Source: a virus. From it: 35,892 bases of DNA. Positions 16,190 through 23,599 of the stretch are shown piece by piece. Location: positions 1-35,892 of IMG/VR virus record IMGVR_UViG_3300042549_000661; one strand, written 5' to 3'. The notes beneath the pieces are model-generated. The model was not told the DNA's origin, did not search any database, and saw nothing but the letters and a program-made list of their open reading frames with translations. Position 1 is the stretch's first letter. Each line of letters starts with the position of its first letter. The position numbers and the translations under genes were made by a program.

Positions 16190-16305
16190 TAAAATCTCCT
16201 TCTTTCGGTGAATGACCGAAGTTTAATCAACAATTGTTCAGCAGATTGTGCTATAGATTCAAAGAATCCACCAGCAAAAAATTCGCCGTTAAAGAATGGT
16301 CCCAT
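16189..16305 (-). CDS. 38-residue FF-rich microprotein
   Basis: The start ATG is at 16305-16303, one base after the stop of the upstream gene, and the TAA at 16191-16189 overlaps the next ATG as TAATG. The product starts MGPFFNGEFFAGGFFESIAQ and ends in a basic helix (KLRSFTERRRF). The repeated Phe-Phe-x-Gly pattern is unusual, and short FF-rich proteins of this kind occur in other phages near fiber genes. No function is known to me. The exact gene-to-gene packing is the main argument that it is real. Confidence 0.6.
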   Translation of the reverse strand: MGPFFNGEFFAGGFFESIAQSAEQLLIKLRSFTERRRF

Positions 16306-16306
16306 T

Positions 16307-16531
16307 TTAAGCACTTTCGGGGAGTTCAGATTCTGGTGCAAGCTCTAACACCCACACCTGCCGCCACACGCCATCAACATCTTGTTCTGGCGCTTGTTCA
16401 ACAGCCACCATGCCGCCTTCACGGGGCATAGGTGTAGGCATCACCAGTGGGATGCCAGCGGCTGTGAGCAGTTCAATATTTGCATTGGCAGGAACACTGC
16501 CATCGGGATTGAGTAGGAATTGTTTTGGCAT
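16307..16531 (-). CDS. Small conserved protein near fiber genes
   Basis: This 74-residue protein begins MPKQFLLNPDGSVPANANIE and has a Pro/Met-rich middle (GIPLVMPTPMPREGG) and a C-terminal beta segment (GVWRQVWVLELAPESELPESA). The pattern occurs in short proteins encoded with phage fibers; some of these act as fiber assembly chaperones, which is a possible role here. An in-frame ATG with only 7 nt after the adhesin stop supports the start. It overlaps nothing and sits 1 nt from the following microprotein. Confidence 0.62.
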   Translation of the reverse strand: MPKQFLLNPDGSVPANANIELLTAAGIPLVMPTPMPREGGMVAVEQAPEQDVDGVWRQVWVLELAPESELPESA

Positions 16532-16538
16532 ATCAACC

Positions 16539-17639
16539 TCAGAAGAATGTCACGACTCGGACGTAGCCGTTGCCGCCATTGCCACCAGCACCAGAGTTGA
16601 ATCCAGACAGGCAAGCGCCGCCGCCCCCGCCACCGCCACTCGGGTAGCCGCCGTTGCCGCCAGCACCGCCGTTTGCTGATGTAGATGCTGCACCGCCACC
16701 GCCACCGCTGCCGCCAAGATAGTAATTTACAGAGTTTGCACCATTGCCTCCGTTACCACCTGAAGACCCCGCGGTTCCACCGCCTCCGGTTGGTGCGGTT
16801 GTCGTTGAATCATCAACCCCAGCACCCCCCAAACCTCCTGTTCCGCCGTTTGTTGCTGTTGGCGTAGCGGTAATGCCACCACCCGCAGCTCCACCACCTG
16901 CGGCGTTACCGCCTTTACTCCCGTTACCTCCAGTGCCTCCTGCTGTACGAGTGCCTCCTGTACCTAAATAAAATGTATTTGTTGAACCTGAGGTAGAAAA
17001 AATTGCAGGCGCGTTTGCGGTATTTGCACTTGCTTGCCCTGAGTTTTGCGCTGCTGCTTGACCGCCACTCCCTAATGCACCGCCACGAGCAACGGCCCAA
17101 GAGCCAAAGCTGGTATTGCCACCAATCGTGCCGCTATTGCCGTTGCCAGATGTCGTTTGAGATGCGCCTCCAGTGCCTCCAGCACCAACTGTTACTGTTT
17201 CTGTTGAACCCAGAGATACAGCAGGAATCCAAAGTTCAGACCAGCCGCCGCCGCATCCACCCATACCGCCTTGGTTTGGGTTTACGGGGACTGCCAGTTG
17301 TTTGTGCCCAGAGCCACCCCCACCACCACCGCCCTGCATCAACACATAAACCAGCTTTGCGCCTGCTGGCTTAGTCCATGTGGATGTGCCTGTGCTGGTG
17401 AACTCTTGGATGTCCGCGCTGGAGATGCCACCACCGCCAGTAGAGTTAATGGTCTGGTTTGGAAAAGAGCCTGTAATGGTCACGTTTGTGCCAGCCACCA
17501 ATGACGGCGTTGCCGTTCCAGTTCCACCGTTTGCAACATCCACAATGCCCGTTAAAGCGTGGTCTGCGTTCCACGCAGCAGCGCCTGCGGCACTGAACGT
17601 GCCGTCTGCCGGTGTGGTGTGGGTAACAACAATAGTCAT
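16539..17639 (-). CDS. Glycine-rich tail adhesin
   Basis: This 366-residue protein has a fiber-type opening (HTTPADGTFSAAGAAAWNADHALTG, then VDVANGGTGTATPSL). The motif TWTKPAGAKLVYVLMQGGGG introduces a large Gly-rich domain from about residue 100. It contains long runs with Gly every two to three residues (GGTGGNGSKGGNAAGGGAAGGG, GGNGGNGANSVNYYLGGSGGGGG) and ends with a short beta strand (GNGYVRVVTFF). Gly-rich layers of this kind form a polyglycine-II stack in known phage receptor-binding adhesins, with host-contact loops between the layers. It would be a second receptor-binding protein besides the pectate-lyase spike. The 3' end is separated from a small protein by 7 nt. Confidence 0.82.
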   Translation of the reverse strand: MTIVVTHTTPADGTFSAAGAAAWNADHALTGIVDVANGGTGTATPSLVAGTNVTITGSFPNQTINSTGGGGISSADIQEFTSTGTSTWTKPAGAKLVYVLMQGGGGGGGSGHKQLAVPVNPNQGGMGGCGGGWSELWIPAVSLGSTETVTVGAGGTGGASQTTSGNGNSGTIGGNTSFGSWAVARGGALGSGGQAAAQNSGQASANTANAPAIFSTSGSTNTFYLGTGGTRTAGGTGGNGSKGGNAAGGGAAGGGITATPTATNGGTGGLGGAGVDDSTTTAPTGGGGTAGSSGGNGGNGANSVNYYLGGSGGGGGAASTSANGGAGGNGGYPSGGGGGGGACLSGFNSGAGGNGGNGYVRVVTFF

Positions 17640-17998
17640 GCCAAGAACCTCAATTTGTACAGTGTTGACAAGTACAACTCAATGATGTTGTCAATTAACT
17701 GCTGCAATGTTGAATCAGATTTGTCGCAAACCTCGTAACGACCCTTTTCAATCTCAGCAAGTTGGTCTTGCAAAAACTCAATGATGTTGGTTGTCTTCTT
17801 GGCCGCAGGCATGGCAATTGGGCCAATCAAACCGTTGCGGCCTTGGTAGGCTTCGGCAAACGCATCGGTCACATCAATCACATCTTTGTAGAAATGCCCG
17901 AGTGCCTTGTGCTTGCTGTAGCTGCGGGTGTTCAGATGCACCGAATGGGCCACATTGCGGCTCAAAAACAGCAGACCTATCAGTTGTGCGGCGGTCAT
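17636..17998 (-). CDS. DUF5856-like ferritin-fold protein
   Basis: This 120-residue, mostly helical protein has an opening (MTAAQLIGLLFLSRNVAHSV) and a HLNTRSYSKHKALGHFYKDV segment that match the pattern of DUF5856 phage proteins, which are predicted to have a ferritin-like helical bundle. Putative metal or binding residues (His/Glu/Asp) are scattered, and no catalytic role is known. The start overlaps the portal stop codon as ATGA and the 3' end overlaps the adhesin start, so it is translationally coupled on both sides. Its role in the particle or assembly is unknown. Confidence 0.72.
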   Translation of the reverse strand: MTAAQLIGLLFLSRNVAHSVHLNTRSYSKHKALGHFYKDVIDVTDAFAEAYQGRNGLIGPIAMPAAKKTTNIIEFLQDQLAEIEKGRYEVCDKSDSTLQQLIDNIIELYLSTLYKLRFLA

Positions 17999-20202
17999 TG
18001 TGGCATCTCCATTGGTGGCATTGGTTCCATAGGCTGTGGCATCTCAGGCATACCCTCCATGCCCACATCCATCTGCTGCTCTGGCATTTCAGGGATGCCG
18101 TTCAACTGGCCGTTGGATTCCATTGCCGCCGCCACCACGCCCATAGCGATGTCTTGGATCTGCTGCTCGTTCATGCCCGCCTGTGTGGCCGTGATGCGCT
18201 GGGTTTCAGCCTGGTAAGCCTTAATTTCAGCTTCGTAGTCCTTACGGCGCTGCTCTTGCACCTCAATGGACTTGCCCACGTTTTGCAGCATCTGGTGCAT
18301 CTGCTCCATTTCCTGCCCCATCGCCTGCATCTGCTGTTCGGCAGCTTGCAAAGCAGGTGACTTGTCGTCATCAGACATGATTGCTGGGTCGATGGTTTTG
18401 GCGAAACGCTTGGACATCTCTTGAGCGCCAGGCCAGTCCATGTTCTTGACAAACAGGTCACCAGCCACTTGCCACAGTGCGGGGTTACCCTGAAGCAATT
18501 GGGCCATAGCTTCCAATGCTTCTTGGCGCTTGGTGGCGTAGCCTGGGCCAGTAACAGCCACCACATCGTACTTACCAACAGACGGGTTGTAGACCTTTTC
18601 AATCACGATGCCCTGCTCGTCAACGATCTCGTTGATTGGCTCTGGCTGGTCAGGGTTAATCTTGACCATCTTTGTCTCGCCATCTTCGCCGATGATCCGG
18701 GCAATGCGCTGGGTGTCGTAAATCTTGGGGATCAGGTCTACCAATTGACGGGCCACATGGCGCACACCACGGGCGAGGTTGTCGCCGTAGTGGTAAGTAC
18801 CTACATCGCCCTCACGCTGGCGGGCAAGAATAGCTTTGCCAGAGCGTTCGTTAGAACCCATGCCAAGCGAGGCGTTGTACTGGCCTGTTGTGGCCTTGAT
18901 GTCTTCAGCAGCGCCCGCCTTGGCTTGCAGCAGGCCGCTGGAGGCCATTGGAGGCTGTGCCCGCTGGGGTAGTGGCAACACAGCGCCTTGGCCGTCTGTA
19001 ACATCTGGATTGACCTCCAGATACGGCCAGTTCTGGGTGTTGGCCGTCTTCCACTTTTCCTCGTAGCCCTCAAACTGACCGCCGTAGCCGATAAACGGCG
19101 CTTTGGGGGCCAACGCCAGCATCTCGGCTTCTTGGCTTACCCAATAGTTGTACATGCGCTGGGCATCTTTGGCGTTTCGCACCAAACCCGACACATACAA
19201 CCGGCCATCGACTTCAAACTCGTTGCCGACAATGCGGATCACGGGGATCCACTTGCCTGCCCACTCGCGTTCTTCCAGAATCTCGTAACCGTTGATCTTG
19301 CAATATTTGACCTTGGGGCGCTCAGAAATGCGGTTGTTTTTGGGCTTGCCAAACATCTCACGCAGCATCTTGTCTTCGGGCGTGCCCTCAAACGCAGTCT
19401 GGTTGCCGGGATACAGGTTTAGCGTGGCTTTGTCGTAGTCAATGTAGTAGTAATCCGCGAGTCGGATCGTGTCTTCATTGAGCCAGTTGGAGATCGACTG
19501 GTCGCCCACACCCAGCGACTGGAGCGTTGTGATGGGTGTTGAGTCTGGGTACATGCGCTCAAACTCAGCGCGGGTGACATCCTCAGTTACGAAGCACCAC
19601 TTGGCATCTGCGCCAGTGGGGTCTTGCATGGTGGGGTCCATGTAGACTGAAAAGCTGTTACGCACACGGCCAATCTTGATGTCTTGGTCGAACGTGTTCG
19701 CTTCGCAATACTCGGTCAGCAGTCGGATGTAGCCTTCACCAAAAGCGACCTGGTTCTCGCAGGCTGTGTCGTAGGCCACATCGGCGTCCGACATATATTC
19801 GATATGCCGGATCATGCCGTTGAAAATCTCGGCCACTTTAACGTCTGCCTTGTCGTCAACGGGGATCACCTTGGCACCAGGACGGTTTTGGCGCTGGTCG
19901 TTGGTGACTTGGTGAACGTGCTGGGGCAGCTTGTTGATCGTCAGGCAGGGACGGGCGTTGATGGTCTGACCTTGCACCGCACCACGGGTAGCCAGCACAT
20001 CTGCGGGCCACTGCCATGAATTGTCTGGACTTCCAGCGTAAAAACGCAAATCATCAATTTCGTCCTCCCGCGATTCGGCAAGCGCGGAAACGGCCAAATC
20101 AAGCCGTGACCTGGCGGTTGCCAGAATATCGGAGGCACTTTTCTTGGGCTTACCGCCGTTTGCCACAGCAGCAGCGGCAACCATGCCAGTTGGGTCAGCC
20201 AT
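17995..20202 (-). CDS. Portal protein, P22-like
   Basis: This 735-residue protein is similar in length to P22 portal (725). It starts MADPTGMVAAAAVANGGKPK. The family hallmarks are visible: DLRFYAGSPDNSWQWPAD (about 50-68), TINKLPQHVHQVTNDQRQNRPGA (about 85-108), FGEGYIRLLTEY, and the ATTGQYNASLGMGSNERSGKAI segment before the C-terminal helical barrel. The C-terminal tail is Met/Gln/Pro-rich (MEQMHQMLQNVGKS..., MPEQQMDVGMEGMPEMPQPM). Twelve subunits form the DNA entry and exit ring at one capsid vertex. The gene overlaps its co-chaperonin-like neighbour by 8 nt upstream and the DUF5856-like gene by 4 nt downstream. The annotation is firm. Confidence 0.94.
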   Translation of the reverse strand: MADPTGMVAAAAVANGGKPKKSASDILATARSRLDLAVSALAESREDEIDDLRFYAGSPDNSWQWPADVLATRGAVQGQTINARPCLTINKLPQHVHQVTNDQRQNRPGAKVIPVDDKADVKVAEIFNGMIRHIEYMSDADVAYDTACENQVAFGEGYIRLLTEYCEANTFDQDIKIGRVRNSFSVYMDPTMQDPTGADAKWCFVTEDVTRAEFERMYPDSTPITTLQSLGVGDQSISNWLNEDTIRLADYYYIDYDKATLNLYPGNQTAFEGTPEDKMLREMFGKPKNNRISERPKVKYCKINGYEILEEREWAGKWIPVIRIVGNEFEVDGRLYVSGLVRNAKDAQRMYNYWVSQEAEMLALAPKAPFIGYGGQFEGYEEKWKTANTQNWPYLEVNPDVTDGQGAVLPLPQRAQPPMASSGLLQAKAGAAEDIKATTGQYNASLGMGSNERSGKAILARQREGDVGTYHYGDNLARGVRHVARQLVDLIPKIYDTQRIARIIGEDGETKMVKINPDQPEPINEIVDEQGIVIEKVYNPSVGKYDVVAVTGPGYATKRQEALEAMAQLLQGNPALWQVAGDLFVKNMDWPGAQEMSKRFAKTIDPAIMSDDDKSPALQAAEQQMQAMGQEMEQMHQMLQNVGKSIEVQEQRRKDYEAEIKAYQAETQRITATQAGMNEQQIQDIAMGVVAAAMESNGQLNGIPEMPEQQMDVGMEGMPEMPQPMEPMPPMEMPQ

Positions 20203-20437
20203 TCAGGACTCCTAGTACGTGAGGCTCACGCATGACAACGTATTCTTTGCCGCCATGCTTGAATTCCTGCCCTACGCCAAAGTACAGATGGTCGCCCACC
20301 TTTAGCTCTTTGCAGTCAGGGCCAGCAGACACAACTATACCCGTTTCTTGTTTTTCTGTCGAAAGTAGCTCAAACATCGGGTGTTTTTCGACGTCTACCT
20401 CAATAATCAGGCAGTTCTGCATGGCCTTTAGGGTCAT
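20195..20437 (-). CDS. GroES-like co-chaperonin
   Basis: This 80-residue protein has the Cpn10-like core TGIVVSAGPDCKELKVGD, then HLYFGVGQEFKHGGKEYVVM and REPHVLGVL, where the conserved beta strands of GroES appear in order. It would help the host GroEL chamber fold a phage protein, most likely coat or portal, as the T4 gp31 co-chaperonin does. The mobile loop (residues about 22-32, STEKQETGIV) is short and has no obvious match to that of GroES, so how it binds GroEL is open. It lies between small basic proteins and the portal. Start ATG overlaps the previous stop as ATGA. Confidence in the fold is good; the folding role is inference. Confidence 0.78.
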   Translation of the reverse strand: MTLKAMQNCLIIEVDVEKHPMFELLSTEKQETGIVVSAGPDCKELKVGDHLYFGVGQEFKHGGKEYVVMREPHVLGVLNG

Positions 20438-20592
20438 TTTTTGTCTTTCTTAGCCGTTTTGGCCGACTCTTTGAAGTCTTTGGCTGTGGGCGCTGCTTTG
20501 CTGCCCACTTTGTTCATCTTCTCGCCAGAACCAGCCTTGATTCGGGCCTGTTTGGCGTGAATATTACTGTACAAGCCGGGTTTAGTAGCCAT
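20434..20592 (-). CDS. 52-residue basic phage protein
   Basis: This frame begins ATG 20592 (MATKPGLYSNIHAKQARIKA), continues GSGEKMNKVGSKAAP and ends AKTAKKDKK. The TGA stop overlaps the ATG of the co-chaperonin gene as ATGA. The protein is strongly basic and low in hydrophobics. Closely similar short peptides, with the GLY-NIHAK-RI--GSGEKM signature, are common between terminase and portal in other phages. It may bind DNA or RNA, or aid packaging, but nothing in the sequence settles it. Confidence 0.72.
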   Translation of the reverse strand: MATKPGLYSNIHAKQARIKAGSGEKMNKVGSKAAPTAKDFKESAKTAKKDKK

Positions 20593-20595
20593 GAT

Positions 20596-20856
20596 TTAAC
20601 ACTTCCATCGTTTGAGCGCCGCTTTGGCGCGTTCGCCGTCTTTGGCGTTAGCCGCAACGGCACCCATTCTCGCGCAAAATGAATCTTTGCGCCCCTGATC
20701 TGCTTTGGTATTAGGACTTGGTGCTGGCGCTTTGAGGTTTGAGCCAGTTTCCCGGTTGTACTTCTCACGGCCTTTGGCTGTCAAGCCAGCACCCTTGGAC
20801 ACCGGCAGCTTCTCGCCGCGACCTACACTAAGAGACACACTTTTCTTAGTAGCCAT
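20596..20856 (-). CDS. Small basic phage protein (DUF6321-like)
   Basis: I start it at ATG 20856 (MATKKSVSLSVGRGEKLPVS), 2 nt after the terminase stop; an in-frame ATG six codons upstream overlaps the terminase end. The 86-residue protein has the signature KGAGLTAKGREKYNRETGSNLKAP, followed by a KDSFCARMGAVAANAKDGE segment and a basic tail (RAKAALKRWKC). The arrangement resembles the DUF6321-type small phage protein, which I recall as widespread next to terminase genes; the name is from memory. It is highly basic, so nucleic acid contact is likely. Role unknown. Confidence 0.72.
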   Translation of the reverse strand: MATKKSVSLSVGRGEKLPVSKGAGLTAKGREKYNRETGSNLKAPAPSPNTKADQGRKDSFCARMGAVAANAKDGERAKAALKRWKC

Positions 20857-20858
20857 AG

Positions 20859-22403
20859 TCAAGACCCCATCCAAGATGATGATACAGCGCCTCTGTCCAT
20901 GCTGACTGAGCGCGTTGTGGTTCGAGAATTGTACTCCCGATGTGCCACAGGGTACGCAAAGGTTACAGCGATGGCGTCAGCCGCATCGGGTGATGCAACT
21001 CCACGCGCTTTCATCTCTTTCTTGCCTTCCAAAAAGATGGTGCCAGCCGAGTTAGGCTTCTTCATCGGGCCGATCAGGTCGGACTTGAGCATCCTGTCCT
21101 GCGGGATGCTGGCGGTCTTGAGCCAGTCGCGCATCGCACCCCAAATCTCAGCCCGCTTGTTGCCCCACATCGTTGGGTTCTTGGCCTTCCAGCCGAAGTT
21201 GACCCCGCGCACTTTGTACTTCTGCTCGGTCAATCTGTCAAGGATGCCGTACCCCAGACCACCCTCGTCAATCACGGTCAACGCTGGCCGGTACTCCTCG
21301 ATGGCGTCGATGACGTGGCCCACCACGCTCATGGTGTCCTCACCCTTGAACCGCTTGATCGCCACGATGTCACGACCTTGGCGCACGGCAATCACGGTGC
21401 TGTCCATGCCGCCCCGGGCCGGGTCCACGCCGATGATGATGGGCGCGGTCATGTCTTTGTACAGGGGCCGCTTGATGGCATCGTCCACAACGTGCGGCGT
21501 GATGAACTGGTCCTGGCCCGACTTGGGGAAGTCGCCATAGACCTCGACCCGCGCCTCGTCCGAGTCCTCACCGTACTCGTTGATGATCTGCTGGTAGATG
21601 GTCTTGTCGGTGCCCTCAACTGTGCGGGCGTCGATCTTCTCGCTCTCCCAGAACTCCCGCTTGCTCCCGTCCACCGCCTCGTAGAAGTACCCGGTGTTGC
21701 GACGACCGTTGCTGAACGCCAGCCAATACCGGTCCAGGATGTTCTCGGTAAAGAAGCCCGCAGCCACGGACCAGATGCTGTCCGGGATACCGCTGGCCTC
21801 GTCAAAGATCACCATCATGCCGTCCATGTTGTGCACACCGGCGTAGGCGTCTGGGTTCTCCTCGCTCCACAGCTTCCCCTCGGCTCCCCAGTACCGGGTG
21901 CCTTTACGCAAGTCACGCTCAACCAGATCGGTCAACCAGTTGGCCGGGTTCAGGCTCGTGGCCGTGGGTTCCCACCAGTGGGCGTTGAGCGCCATCGTGA
22001 CCCACTTAGTCAACTCACCCCATGTCACCTTGCGCAACTGGTTCTCGCTGTTGGCCGATACGATGACTGAACTACCTATGCGAGTGGTCAGCATCCACAG
22101 GATCAACCACGACACCAGTGCTGACTTGCCCACACCTCGGCCTGAACTCACGGCCCTGCGCATCGCGTCGATCAACTCCTCGTTACTCAGCTTCCCCCGG
22201 TTCTCTTTGATGAAGTCCCGTATCCTGCGCAGCGCCCTACGCTGCCATGTGCGGGGGGCTTTGAAGTGTTCGAGTGGGGTGTTCTTCTGCCCCCAAGGGA
22301 ACAGGAACAAGACAAACGCTTCGGGGTCATCCTTCAGGGCAGGACTCCAAAGCTGGCTCATCAGGGTCTGCTCATCTTCTGGGCTGTACCGGGGCTTCTG
22401 CAT
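20859..22403 (-). CDS. Terminase large subunit
   Basis: This 514-residue protein has a Walker A-like SSGRGVGKSA at 86-95 and a Walker B MMVIFDEA at 196-203, forming the packaging ATPase. The C-terminal nuclease follows: GVDPARGG (D327), VIDEGGLGYG (D379) and SPDAADAIAV (D473), the three acidic positions of an RNase H-like fold. It pumps DNA into the procapsid through the portal and cuts concatemers. Its ATG overlaps the small subunit stop by one base (TGATG) and its stop is 2 nt before the next gene. The catalytic residues all look intact, so I see no sign of decay. Confidence 0.95.
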   Translation of the reverse strand: MQKPRYSPEDEQTLMSQLWSPALKDDPEAFVLFLFPWGQKNTPLEHFKAPRTWQRRALRRIRDFIKENRGKLSNEELIDAMRRAVSSGRGVGKSALVSWLILWMLTTRIGSSVIVSANSENQLRKVTWGELTKWVTMALNAHWWEPTATSLNPANWLTDLVERDLRKGTRYWGAEGKLWSEENPDAYAGVHNMDGMMVIFDEASGIPDSIWSVAAGFFTENILDRYWLAFSNGRRNTGYFYEAVDGSKREFWESEKIDARTVEGTDKTIYQQIINEYGEDSDEARVEVYGDFPKSGQDQFITPHVVDDAIKRPLYKDMTAPIIIGVDPARGGMDSTVIAVRQGRDIVAIKRFKGEDTMSVVGHVIDAIEEYRPALTVIDEGGLGYGILDRLTEQKYKVRGVNFGWKAKNPTMWGNKRAEIWGAMRDWLKTASIPQDRMLKSDLIGPMKKPNSAGTIFLEGKKEMKARGVASPDAADAIAVTFAYPVAHREYNSRTTTRSVSMDRGAVSSSWMGS

Positions 22404-22987
22404 CAGTCGTTCTCCAGTCTTGGTGTCACGTCGATCACCTCACCCTCGATCACTCTAGCCTGTGCCTGCGCCAGCGCCTCGGTGATAGAGATGGTGCCAC
22501 CGAGTTCAACCTGCTTGATCTCGCCGTAGCGTTTCTTGTTGTGTGCGCTCATGAGCCACTTGCGCGTGTCGATGCGCAGCTTGTCCCTGTTCACCGTATC
22601 GTTCGATGTGGGGTCCACCGCTTCGACACCATCGGCAATCTCTAGGATTTCTCCCGCAAGAAACTCAGTGCGCATCTCCTGCGCTTCTTTGAATCGCTCG
22701 TGGCGGGTGGGTTCACGCTTGACCCAGCGCAGGAAGTCCTCATACGAGATGGCCCTGTGGTCATCCTCAATCAGCGATTGCAGGGACCGGCCACGGTAGA
22801 TGTCCTCCACGACTCTCTCGAAGATTTGCTCATATTCGACATGCAGCAACGCCCTTGCCTCCTTCGAGGTTCTGAGGGGTTCTGGGTCAGGCACGGACAG
22901 CCAGTTGGGCAGTTGATTCTCACTGGCGACAGCCGTGCCTACAAACGAGGTGTTCTCTTGTTTCATAGTGTCCTCAGTGTAAGGCAT
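22403..22987 (-). CDS. Terminase small subunit
   Basis: This 194-residue protein has a helical middle rich in charged residues (SLQSLIEDDHRAISYEDFLRWVKREP) and a segment (MRTEFLAGEILEIADGVEAV, DTVNRDKLRIDTRKWLMSAHNKKRYGEIKQVEL) typical of small terminase subunits of the P22/Sf6 type. It recognises the packaging site and activates the large subunit. An AGGAA site precedes the ATG at 22987; a second ATG seven codons in also has a GAGGA site, so the start is uncertain by seven residues. It is the first gene of the leftward late block, facing the palindrome array. Confidence 0.9.
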   Translation of the reverse strand: MPYTEDTMKQENTSFVGTAVASENQLPNWLSVPDPEPLRTSKEARALLHVEYEQIFERVVEDIYRGRSLQSLIEDDHRAISYEDFLRWVKREPTRHERFKEAQEMRTEFLAGEILEIADGVEAVDPTSNDTVNRDKLRIDTRKWLMSAHNKKRYGEIKQVELGGTISITEALAQAQARVIEGEVIDVTPRLEND

Positions 22988-23028
22988 AACGGATTCCTGC
23001 GCAATGTTGGGGGTTGTGGGGATAGGGA

Positions 23029-23552
23029 ACCCATTGGGTTTCTGATTTTCTAAAAAATTTTCAGAGGATTCGTGATGCTTACGTAGCCGTGACCATCGGG
23101 CGCTCGGCCCTCCCCCCTCCCCCCCGGATTAAACGCACCATTTAACCCAGTGGGTCTGCACCATGACGCACCCGCACCCAATGGGAACCGCTACCCAATG
23201 GGGTAAACAACCCAACGGGTCAGGGGTTCAGGGGTCAACCCATCGGGTCATTGGGGCAAACCCACTGGGTCAGGGGTCATGACCCAACGGGTCAGGGAAT
23301 AACCCGAATCCTTGACCCAGTGGGGTAAAACAGGGGGTTTTGGGGCCGATTGTGACAATGTGCTCTTTCGCGCAGGCAAGGCGAAAAAATACATACTTTC
23401 TAAATTGCACAAGGATTAAGCAAACTACAAAATGAACCCCCAGCGACAAAAGGGCACTTTGTCACCAGAGGTAAAAGTGCATACCCAATGGGTTAGGGAA
23501 AGTACCTAGAAGATATTTTCGTGTAGGCTATTGACACACTGACCCAATGGGT
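23029..23552. repeat. Eleven-copy palindrome array (ACCCANYGGGT)
   Basis: Copies occur at 23029, 23145, 23176, 23193, 23210, 23238, 23260, 23282, 23315, 23483 and 23542. Most read ACCCA-(A/T/G/C)(T/C)-GGGT, with one-base variants at 23176, 23193 and 23315. Intervals of 17, 17, 28, 22, 22 and 33 bp mark the dense part, where several equal about two or three helical turns. The array fills the divergent non-coding gap between the late block and the early operon. A further copy (23799-23809) lies just after the first early gene. The symmetric sites suggest a dimeric DNA-binding protein; origin iterons are an alternative. The rest of 22988-23599 holds a C-rich run, an AT-rich patch (23386-23435) and no gene. 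Confidence 0.9.
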
Positions 23553-23558
23553 TAGAAT
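23531..23558 (+). promoter_or_regulatory. Early rightward promoter with operator in its spacer
   Basis: TTGACA (23531-23536) and TAGAAT (23553-23558) are 16 bp apart, and the palindrome ACCCAATGGGT (23542-23552) fills the end of the spacer. A sigma70-type promoter is therefore likely, and a bound palindrome protein would block it. The sequence after it (TCACATCAACAAC, 23562-23574) is repeated downstream of another promoter at 35662-35674. Confidence 0.8.
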
Positions 23559-23576
23559 TGATCACATCAACAACCC

Positions 23577-23597
23577 GTAACCTGTAACTGGAGATCA
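23577..23597 (+). repeat. Repeated leader cassette, copy 1
   Basis: A 21-bp sequence starting GTAACCTGTAACTGGAG and ending ATCA precedes the first early ATG, and an identical copy occurs at 23826-23846. It includes the ribosome site (TGGAG). Related looser versions precede the starts at 24410, 29155, 31088 and 35688. Confidence 0.8.
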
Positions 23598-23599
23598 TC

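Noticed and set aside
21315-22070. Plus-strand frame of 251 codons opposite terminase
   Set aside because: Opposes the conserved ATPase core and has no ribosome site or motif.
23029-23552. Palindrome array considered as a CRISPR
   Set aside because: Units are 11 bp, spacers vary from 6 to over 150 bp, and no cas genes or 25-40 bp repeats are present.
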